The notes below the pieces were generated by a model, which saw only the letters and a list, made by a program, of their open reading frames with translations, was not told the origin of the DNA and searched no databases. The position numbers and the translations under genes were made by a program. Positions 24,801 to 30,562 of a DNA stretch of 35,767 nt are shown piece after piece. The stretch spans positions 1 through 35,767 of the forward strand of contig JAHFRL010000036.1 in the NCBI GenBank assembly GCA_023266235.1, read 5' to 3'. This DNA is from Betaproteobacteria bacterium. GTDB lineage: Bacteria; Pseudomonadota; Gammaproteobacteria; Burkholderiales; SG8-41. Positions within the stretch are counted from its first letter, which is position 1. Each line of letters starts with the position of its first letter.

Positions 24801-25021
24801 TGATCCAGGCCGCCGCGGTGCGCGCAAAACCGATCGTCCTGACGGGGCTCGCCGCCATGCTCGGCGCGCTGTTCGTCCTCGACGACCCGATCTTCAACGG
24901 CCTGGCGATTTCGCTGCTGTTCGGGATCTTCGTCTCGACCCTGCTGACCTTGGTGGTGATCCCGGTGCTCTATTACGCTGCCTGGTATCGTCGCTCCAGC
25001 AACGATCCGCGTCGATGCTGA
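21803..25021 (+). CDS. RND efflux transporter inner-membrane pump
   Basis: A 1072-residue RND-superfamily permease, the length of AcrB-type pumps. The first helix (LTPLIALLAALLGLLAVLVTP) is followed by EEEPQINVTMANVFIPFPGASAKDVE. The proton-relay Asp pair lies in GILVDDAIVVVE (about residues 421-422). The second half has matching helices and GMIALAGIIVRNSILLVDFINLERERG. Two large periplasmic loops are intact, so the gene appears functional. It forms an operon with the adaptor. No outer-membrane channel gene is present in the window, so it may use a TolC-like protein encoded elsewhere. It lacks recognisable heavy-metal (CusA) signatures, so a multidrug-type or organic substrate is more likely. 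Confidence 0.92.
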   Translation: MGIAGRLAKFFLHSQLTPLIALLAALLGLLAVLVTPREEEPQINVTMANVFIPFPGASAKDVESLIATPAEQVLSQISGIEHVYSVSRPGLAVLTVQYKVGEDRIQSLVRLYDTIFSHRDWVSPQLGVGEPVIKPVGIDDVPIVALTLWTDVTARGAFELERIAHAAEIELKRIPGTREVRTLGGPTHIVRVVLDADRMRAYQISAKDVRDVLQVTNASQTAGKLVSDNREVLVQTGTYLASSADVRQLVVGVFESKPVFISDVARVEDGPAQPERYVWLGTGPAARDKGIAPQPGEFPAVTLTVSKKPGENAVAVAAGVLARIHDIRGSIIPEDVNVTVTRNYGETANDKAMKLIQKLIFATLSVVILVWVALGRREAAIVGGAVLLTLAATLFASWAWGFTLNRVSLFALIFSIGILVDDAIVVVESIHRHRAFANAPLASVIPVAVDEVGGPTILATLTVIAALLPMAFVSGLMGPYMSPIPINASVGMLISLAVAFVVTPWLALKLLGSGPQHAAAAGSERMVGGFRRALARFLRGEEGKSQRRLLWLAIVALIGVSLSLVAVQWVVLKMLPFDNKSEFQVVVDMPVGTPLEKTARVLREIGAYLATVSEITDYQAYAGTAGPINFNGLVRQYYLRSGPEVGDIQVNLVDKHRRDRKSHEIAAAVREPVEAIAKPFGAKVKIIEVPPGPPVLSPIVAEVYGPDYQGQTSVAEAVRAAFRATAGVVGIDDSVDASAPKLILKVQQNKAALLGIAQKDVVDAMTMGLTGESVTPIHSGAAKYEIPVRLTLAPEKQGSLDNLLKLTVRAQDGALVPLSELVSIVASEREKTIYHKDLLPVVYVVGDMVGRLDSPLYGMFAIRAQVAGKALPEGGVLADYFIRQPPDPYHGYAIKWDGEWQVTYETFRDMGLAYAAGLVLIYLLVVAQFKSYLTPLIIMVPIPLTVVGVMPGHALLGAQFTATSMIGMIALAGIIVRNSILLVDFINLERERGVGLDEAVIQAAAVRAKPIVLTGLAAMLGALFVLDDPIFNGLAISLLFGIFVSTLLTLVVIPVLYYAAWYRRSSNDPRRC

Positions 25022-25049
25022 GGCCGCTGTTTCGGGACCGCGCGGGTAG

Positions 25050-25847
25050 CTAGGCGATGAGCCCGCCGGTCGGCGAACTCGGGCTCGCGCTGTAAGGCTT
25101 TTTTGGCATGCGGCCGGCGAGAAACGCTGCGCGGCCGGCCTCGACCGCCTTCTTCATCGCGGAGGCCATCAGCACCGGGTTTTTCGCCGCCGCGATCGCC
25201 GTATTCATCAACACGCCGTCACAGCCGAGTTCCATCGCGATCGCGGCGTCGGAGGCGGTGCCGACGCCGGCGTCGACCAGCACCGGCACCTTGGCATTGT
25301 CGATGATGATCTGCAGGTTCCACGGGTTGAGGATGCCCATGCCCGAGCCGATGAGCGAAGCGAGCGGCATCACCGCGGCACAGCCGATTTCCTCGAGCTG
25401 CTTCGCCGCGATCGGGTCGTCGCTGCAGTAAACCATGACCTTGAAGTTGTCCTTCACCAGGGTTTCGGCAGCCTTCAGGGTTTCCGCCATATTCGGGAAC
25501 AGCGTTTGCTGGTCGCCGAGCACTTCGAGTTTGACCAGATTGTGGCCGTCGAGCAGTTCGCGCGCGAGCCTGAGCGTGCGCACCGCGTCGTCGGCGCTGT
25601 AGCAGCCCGCAGTGTTGGGCAGGATCGTGAATTGCGACGGCGGCAGCGCGTCGAGCAGGCTCGGCTGGTTCGCGTCCTGGCCGATGTTGGTGCGGCGGAT
25701 AGCGACGGTCACGATCTGCGCGCCGCTCGCTTCGACTGCCGCACGCGTTTCGGCGAAATCCCGGTATTTACCGGTGCCCACCAGCAGGCGCGACTGGTAG
25801 GACTTGCCGGCGATGATCAGTGGATCGAGATTCTCGTTGGGTTTCAT
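25050..25847 (-). CDS. thiG: Thiazole synthase ThiG
   Basis: ThiG forms the thiazole phosphate ring of thiamine from deoxyxylulose phosphate, dehydroglycine and ThiS-thiocarboxylate. The 265-residue TIM-barrel shows [53 protein letters not shown] with the catalytic Lys, [34 protein letters not shown] and [18 protein letters not shown]. It lies downstream of thiS on the same strand (69-base gap). A GGATTC-type micro-repeat occupies its leader where a ribosome site would be expected. I see no TPP riboswitch motif. Confidence 0.96.
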   Translation of the reverse strand: MKPNENLDPLIIAGKSYQSRLLVGTGKYRDFAETRAAVEASGAQIVTVAIRRTNIGQDANQPSLLDALPPSQFTILPNTAGCYSADDAVRTLRLARELLDGHNLVKLEVLGDQQTLFPNMAETLKAAETLVKDNFKVMVYCSDDPIAAKQLEEIGCAAVMPLASLIGSGMGILNPWNLQIIIDNAKVPVLVDAGVGTASDAAIAMELGCDGVLMNTAIAAAKNPVLMASAMKKAVEAGRAAFLAGRMPKKPYSASPSSPTGGLIA

Positions 25848-25849
25848 GG

Positions 25850-25874
25850 TCGGATCCGGGATTCAGGATTCGGC
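25850..25874. repeat. GGATTC-type micro-repeat in the thiG leader
   Basis: CGGATCCGGGATTCAGGATT followed by CGG contains three near-copies of GGATTC in 25 bases, directly before the thiG start codon. On the coding strand it reads as GAATCC units and leaves no good ribosome site. Confidence 0.55.
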
Positions 25875-25916
25875 AATAAGTATGCGCCGTCGCAATCGAA
25901 GTTGCATTGACCGGGG

Positions 25917-26135
25917 TCAACCGCCGCCGACGGCGACGACGATCTCGAGCTTGTCGCCGTCGGCCAGTATCTGCTCGCCAAGCCGGCTGCGCGGCACGAT
26001 CTCGCCGTTGCGCTCGAGCGCGACGCGCTTGCCGGCGAGGTGCAAACCCTCGAGCAGCTGCTGGCAGTTGAGCGGTTGCTCGAAGCGGCGCGCTTCGCCG
26101 TTGACAGTCAATGCAATCACGCAATGCGTATCCAT
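25917..26135 (-). CDS. thiS: Sulfur carrier protein ThiS
   Basis: A 72-residue ubiquitin-fold sulfur carrier. It shows ALTVNGEARRFEQPLNCQQLLEGL, KRVALERNGEIVPRSRL, ILADGDKLEIVVAVGGG and ends in the Gly-Gly needed for adenylation by ThiF and thiocarboxylation. ThiG uses this thiocarboxylate. The ATG at 26135 is used; it lacks a clear ribosome site, and a GTG five codons later would give a more typical short N-terminus. It is upstream of thiG in the same orientation. No thiF or thiO is in the window. Confidence 0.93.
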   Translation of the reverse strand: MDTHCVIALTVNGEARRFEQPLNCQQLLEGLHLAGKRVALERNGEIVPRSRLGEQILADGDKLEIVVAVGGG

Positions 26136-26193
26136 ATAAGTGCAGGGGAGAAATTCTTGCAGCTTGTCAGCGCTTTGGCAACCCGCACCGAAA

Positions 26194-28305
26194 TCAGAAG
26201 CTCAGTTGCGCGTTGAGTCCCAGCAGGTAATTGCGGCCCGGCGATGGTTCATAAAAGCGACTATTGCTGTCGGCGATGATGACCGAGCCGATGTACTGGC
26301 GGTCGGTTACGTTGTCGATACGCACGAATTCCGTCAGGCGCCATTTCTTGCTGTGCTGCTCGAAGCCGGCGCGCACATTGCCGACGGTGTACGGGTCGGC
26401 GAAAGCGCTATTCACGTCATTCACATAGACCTTGCCGCTCGCGCGCAGTTCAACTCCGGCATGAAAGCCGCTCGCCGTGTGGCGCCAGACGAGTTCGCCG
26501 AATAGCATGTAAGCCGGCACGCCCGGCAGCTTATTGCCCGCCGGGACCGTGACCGCCGGAACACCCGATGTAAACGTCTGGGTGAACTGGGCGCCGAGCC
26601 AGGTGTAGGCGAGATACGCTTCGAAGCCCGCGCCCAGGTAGCTTTCAAATGAGAGCTCGACGCCTTCGCGCCGCGTTTTCGAGGCGTTCTTGTAATCGGT
26701 GCGGCCGCCGACCGAGCTGTTGATCACGATTTCGTCGCTGGTATCGATGTGAAACAGGGCCAAGTTAACGCGTGCTGCATTGCCGAGCTTGCCTTTGACG
26801 CCGATTTCCTTGTGCAGGCTCGTTGACGGTTGCAGCGCGAGGTTGAGCCCGGTCGCGCCGCCCGGACGGTACGCAAGCTCGATTAACGTCGGTGTCTCGA
26901 AGCCGCGACCGAGATTCGCGTAGATGTTCCATGCCGGCGCCGCATTGAACACGATGCCGGCGACCGGCGTGGTTTTGCTGTAGTTTACGCTGCCGCTATC
27001 GTTGGGATTGCCCGGCGCGATGAAGTAATCCTTGGAATTGAAACGCAAGCGGCTGTGGCGCATGCCGGCGCTGGCGTTCCAGCGTGGCGCGAACTTCCAT
27101 TCGAGCTGCGCGTAGAGGTCCGTGTTGGTCACCGTGTTGTCTTCGTCGCGTTTGAGCGCACCCGATATGCCGTTGTTGTTGATGTACCCTTTGCGATGCT
27201 GGGCCATGCGGTCATGGTCAAACCCGGTGCTGAAGGTAAGCGGCCGTTCGCCCTCGCTCACGCTGCGCGTCCAGCGCAGGCCCAGCCCCTCATAGCCGAA
27301 ATCCTGATCGACGACCGCGCCGGACGAAGTCGCTGCCGCCTGCGCGGCGAGCGGAATCGCCTGATACTGCGTGACCTGGCGGTCGCCGAGATAGGTTTTG
27401 GCCTGCAGTTTGTCGGCGCTGCCGAGGTTCACGTCATACACGAGCCCAAGCTGATTCTGGCGCACGCTCTTGCGCGTATTGAAAGTGGACGCGCTTGCGT
27501 CGGCCTGGCGCGGGTTCGTGATGACTTGCGTGCGATTGAGTCCGAGCGGGTCCTGGGTTTCGGGCTGATCGAGCGTGTTGACCAGCATCGTCACCACTCC
27601 ATTCTGCAGCGGCAGCTTGAACTTGGCGTTGGATTGATCGCGTGTCGCGGTGCTGTGATCGCGAAAGCCGTCGGTGTGAAAGCGCGATGCATCGAAGATG
27701 TAATTGAACGGCCCGTCCTGGCCGCCGAGTTGCAGGCTACCTTTGTACATGCCATAGCTGCCGCCGAACAGCGAGCCGCTCAGCGTGGGTTCCGGCGGAC
27801 CGTCGGCGGTGAACAACTGAATCACGCCGCCCCCTGCGTTGCCGTAGAGACTCGAGAACGGGCCGCGCATCACTTCGATGCGCTCGGCCGAACCCAGGTT
27901 GAATGACGCCGCCTGCGCCTGGCCGTCGGGCAGGGTTGCCGGTATGCCGTCGGCGATGAGCCGAATGCCGCGCACGCCGAAGGCCGACCGCGCGCCGAAG
28001 CCGCGCGACGAGATCTGCAGGTCCTGCGCGTAGTTCTGGCGATTGAGTATCGCGATGCCCGGCACGCGGTTGAGCGATTCCGACAGGTTGACCTGCGGCT
28101 TGTCTTCCTGGATTACGCCTTTGTCGACCCTGTCGATCGCAACCGGCAGATCGAAGCTGTCGCGCTCGGTGCGCGTCGCGCTCGTCACGACTTCGGGCAG
28201 CAGCACCGGTTGCGGTGCAGGCGTGGCCTGCTGGGCGGCGCTGGGGGACGAAAGCGCTGCTAATATCAGCGCAAGCGACAAAGAAATCGGGGCAGCGGAT
28301 TTCAC
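26194..28305 (-). CDS. pqqU: TonB-dependent receptor resembling PQQ receptor PqqU (YncD)
   Basis: A 703-residue outer-membrane TonB-dependent receptor with a signal peptide (to about residue 24), a plug and a 22-strand-type barrel. From memory it matches E. coli YncD/PqqU, the PQQ uptake receptor, in several long blocks: NLSESL, LNRQNYAQDLQI, GIRLIADGIPATLPDGQ, EVMRGPFSSLYGNAGGGV, YANLGRGFETPT, GGRTDYKNASKTRREGVEL and RFYEPSPGRNYLLGLN at the C-terminus. A TonB-box-like segment PEVVTSATR precedes the plug. The start is a GTG with no clear ribosome site, 24 bases after the cytochrome gene. It closes a set that begins with a PQQ-type sugar dehydrogenase, which independently supports PQQ as the ligand. 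Confidence 0.88.
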   Translation of the reverse strand: MKSAAPISLSLALILAALSSPSAAQQATPAPQPVLLPEVVTSATRTERDSFDLPVAIDRVDKGVIQEDKPQVNLSESLNRVPGIAILNRQNYAQDLQISSRGFGARSAFGVRGIRLIADGIPATLPDGQAQAASFNLGSAERIEVMRGPFSSLYGNAGGGVIQLFTADGPPEPTLSGSLFGGSYGMYKGSLQLGGQDGPFNYIFDASRFHTDGFRDHSTATRDQSNAKFKLPLQNGVVTMLVNTLDQPETQDPLGLNRTQVITNPRQADASASTFNTRKSVRQNQLGLVYDVNLGSADKLQAKTYLGDRQVTQYQAIPLAAQAAATSSGAVVDQDFGYEGLGLRWTRSVSEGERPLTFSTGFDHDRMAQHRKGYINNNGISGALKRDEDNTVTNTDLYAQLEWKFAPRWNASAGMRHSRLRFNSKDYFIAPGNPNDSGSVNYSKTTPVAGIVFNAAPAWNIYANLGRGFETPTLIELAYRPGGATGLNLALQPSTSLHKEIGVKGKLGNAARVNLALFHIDTSDEIVINSSVGGRTDYKNASKTRREGVELSFESYLGAGFEAYLAYTWLGAQFTQTFTSGVPAVTVPAGNKLPGVPAYMLFGELVWRHTASGFHAGVELRASGKVYVNDVNSAFADPYTVGNVRAGFEQHSKKWRLTEFVRIDNVTDRQYIGSVIIADSNSRFYEPSPGRNYLLGLNAQLSF

Positions 28306-28329
28306 GTGGCAAGCCGGCTTGTGGCGGGC

Positions 28330-28929
28330 CTACTTCAAGCGTGAGAGGTAATGCGCGACGCTCTCGATATCCTGATCGGTGAGCGGCTGTGCGGCGCTCG
28401 CCATGGTGCCGTCGATATCGGGGCGGGCGCCGGTTTTAAAGCCGCGCAACTGCTTCACCAGGTAATCGTAGTGCTGGCTGGCAACGCGCGGTATGTGGTT
28501 CTGCCCGGAATATGCCTGCAGGTGGCACGACCCGCAGTGATTATGATCGGCGACGCTCTTGCCGGCGGCGCTTTTTTCCGCATCGGCCGGCTGGGTTGGG
28601 GCGTGTACCGGCTGAACCGCGAGATAGGCGGCGATGTCCTGCATATCGCGATCGCTGAGGTTTGCCGCGAACGGACTCATTTGCGCGTCTACGCGCCGTT
28701 TTTCGCGAAACTGCAGCAATTGATAATAGACATAAAGCGGCGGCTGTGCTGCAAGCGACGGCACGCCCGGGCTGGCTGAATTGCCGCCGACACCGTGACA
28801 GGCAACACAGACTACCGCTTTGCGCTCACCGCTGGCGGCATCCGCGGCGCACGCCGAAGATGTCGCTAGCAGGGCCGCCGGCACAGCGATCGCGAGCATG
28901 CCGTCACGCAAAACCTGTGCGAGCCTCAT
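28330..28929 (-). CDS. Di-heme cytochrome c4-type protein
   Basis: A 199-residue periplasmic cytochrome with a signal peptide ending near ACAA. It has two heme c motifs, CVACH (Cys41, Cys44, His45) and CGSCH (Cys132, Cys135, His136). Candidate axial methionines are Met84 (DAQMSPF) and one in DGTMASAAQPL. The repeated pattern (motif, YxxQLxxF, M, LxDxDxxxIAxYL) is the c4 signature. It would carry electrons from the dehydrogenase to the terminal oxidase. TATAAT ends four bases before the ATG and no ribosome site is visible, so the start, or a leaderless transcript, is uncertain; Met11 would also give a signal peptide. Confidence 0.92.
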   Translation of the reverse strand: MRLAQVLRDGMLAIAVPAALLATSSACAADAASGERKAVVCVACHGVGGNSASPGVPSLAAQPPLYVYYQLLQFREKRRVDAQMSPFAANLSDRDMQDIAAYLAVQPVHAPTQPADAEKSAAGKSVADHNHCGSCHLQAYSGQNHIPRVASQHYDYLVKQLRGFKTGARPDIDGTMASAAQPLTDQDIESVAHYLSRLK

Positions 28930-28948
28930 GTATTATATTTGCGCCGAC

Positions 28949-28980
28949 AAAAAACCCCCGCCGCGCAATGCGGCGAGGGC
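28949..28980 (-). terminator. Rho-independent terminator after the sugar dehydrogenase gene
   Basis: On the minus strand GCCCTCGCCGC and GCGGCGGGGG form a GC-rich stem around a 5-base loop (ATTGC), followed directly by TTTTTT. It lies 16 bases after the dehydrogenase stop and before the cytochrome gene. It should separate or attenuate transcription between them. Confidence 0.85.
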
Positions 28981-28996
28981 CTGATATGACGTATCG

Positions 28997-30256
28997 TCAG
29001 CGTTTGTAGGTGATGCGATAAATCGCGCCCGCCACATCGTCCGATACGAGCAGCGAGCCATCGGGCAGCATCTGCACGTCGGCGGGCCGGCCCCAGAAGG
29101 TTTCGCCTTGCAGGAAGCCCTCGGCGAACGTCTCGTACTTCACGACCTTGCCCGAGCCGTCGAGAACGACGCGGCTGATGTTATAGCCCGTCTTCTTGGT
29201 GCGGTTCCACGAGCCGTGCTCGGCGATGAAGATGCTGTTCTTGTATTCAGCGGGGAACATCTTGCCGGTGTAAAAACGCATGCCGAGCGCGGCGACGTGC
29301 GGCCCGAGTTTCGCCGCCGGCGGATCGAATTCCTTGCACGAACGGCCCTTGCCGAACTCGGGGTCGAGGAAGTCGCCTTGGTGGCAGAACGGATAGCCGA
29401 AGTTCATGCCTTTGCGCGTCACGCGATGCAGCGTGTCGTTCGGCATTTCGTCGTTGACCCAGTCGCGGCCGTTGTTGGTGAACCACAGCTGCCTGGTTAC
29501 CGGATGGAAATCCATGCCGCTGCCGTTGCGTATGCCGCGCGCGACGGTTTCCAGTATGCCCTTGTCGGGATTGACGCGCGCGATCTGCGCATGCGTGTAC
29601 GGCGGCATGACGATGTTGCCCGGTGCGCCGATCTGGAAGTAGAGCCAGCCGTCAGGGCCGGCCTTCATGTACTTCCAGCCGTGCGGCTCGTCTTTCGGCA
29701 GCACGTCGAATACCACGACCGGTTGCGGCGGATTGTCAAGCCGGTCTTCAATGTTGTCATAACGCAGGATGCGCGACAGCTCGGCGACGTAGAGCGCGCC
29801 GTCCTTGTAGACAACGCCACTCGGGCGATAGAGGCCTTTCAGGATGGTCTTGACCTCGCGCGAACCGCCCTTATCGACGATCGCATAGACGTTGCCGACA
29901 AAACGCGTGCCGGCAAACACCGTGCCTTTCTTGCCGATCGCCATCTCGCGGGCGTTGGGCGCGCCCTCGGCCCACAGGCTGATCGCAAAGCCTTTCGGCA
30001 GCTTGATCTGGTTGAGCGGAATTTCTGAGCCAGGCTTGGCTGTCATTCCCGGCGGATGCGGCGCGAGTTGGGAATTCTCCTGGTCGGCAGAGCGTCCCTG
30101 CGCCCAGGTCGGCGGAATTGGCGGTGGCGCAGCCTGCGGTTGAGCTTGCTGTTGTGCTTGCGCGATTGCGACCGACGGCGTTAACAGTGTAATGCCGGCC
30201 ATGAACAGAAATGGCACGAGCGGTAATTGCCTTAGAAGCGATGTGGACCTGGACAT
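28997..30256 (-). CDS. PQQ-dependent sugar dehydrogenase (sorbosone/aldose dehydrogenase-like)
   Basis: A 419-residue periplasmic quinoprotein of the soluble glucose/sorbosone dehydrogenase fold, a six-bladed propeller that binds PQQ and Ca2+ and oxidises aldoses. The start at 30256 follows AGGAGGGGGAG and gives a signal peptide to about residue 34 (PSVAIAQA). The mature protein has a Pro/Gln-rich linker, then IKLPKGFAISLWAEGAPNAR, GLYRPSGVVYKDGALYVAEL, EPHGWKYMKAGPDGWLYFQIG, GSGMDFHPVTRQLWFTNNGRDW, GMNFGYPFCHQGD, ALGMRFYTG, FIAEHGSWNR and RPADVQMLPDGSLLVSDD. It is followed by a c4 cytochrome and a PqqU-like receptor. No pqqABCDE genes are in the window. Confidence 0.9.
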   Translation of the reverse strand: MSRSTSLLRQLPLVPFLFMAGITLLTPSVAIAQAQQQAQPQAAPPPIPPTWAQGRSADQENSQLAPHPPGMTAKPGSEIPLNQIKLPKGFAISLWAEGAPNAREMAIGKKGTVFAGTRFVGNVYAIVDKGGSREVKTILKGLYRPSGVVYKDGALYVAELSRILRYDNIEDRLDNPPQPVVVFDVLPKDEPHGWKYMKAGPDGWLYFQIGAPGNIVMPPYTHAQIARVNPDKGILETVARGIRNGSGMDFHPVTRQLWFTNNGRDWVNDEMPNDTLHRVTRKGMNFGYPFCHQGDFLDPEFGKGRSCKEFDPPAAKLGPHVAALGMRFYTGKMFPAEYKNSIFIAEHGSWNRTKKTGYNISRVVLDGSGKVVKYETFAEGFLQGETFWGRPADVQMLPDGSLLVSDDVAGAIYRITYKR

Positions 30257-30562
30257 AACTCCCCCTCCTGCGAATGATGGTTGGAAATTTGCCGTCCCGC
30301 GCCTATGCCTCGGTCGTCGGCGCGCTATTATTATTTGATTAGTATAGCACGACGTGGATGATGCGGCGTGGTTGGGCGGCGACCCACCCCTGATTCCGGC
30401 TCTGGTTTGTTTGCCAGCCGGTATGCGGACCGCGGCAGCCGCTGTTTCCACACCCCCAAGGCGGGCGGCGCCGTAGACAGGCACAAACCTACCCGGTTTC
30501 ATCGTGCCATGAACTCACTGGGCATCGAGATCATCGCCGCCGTGGCGGCGAGCGCTGTGCGC
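30257..30562. other. Intergenic region upstream of the sugar dehydrogenase
   Basis: About 306 bases between the molybdoenzyme stop and the dehydrogenase start. An AT-rich patch at 30326-30352 contains, on the minus strand, TATACT (5 of 6 to a -10 box), but I find no matching -35. It is the most likely dehydrogenase promoter. Nothing else is recognised. Confidence 0.4.

Noticed and set aside
25848..26193. TPP riboswitch upstream of thiSG
   Set aside because: I could not find the conserved CUGAGA and ACCUGA-type elements of the thi-box in the leader.
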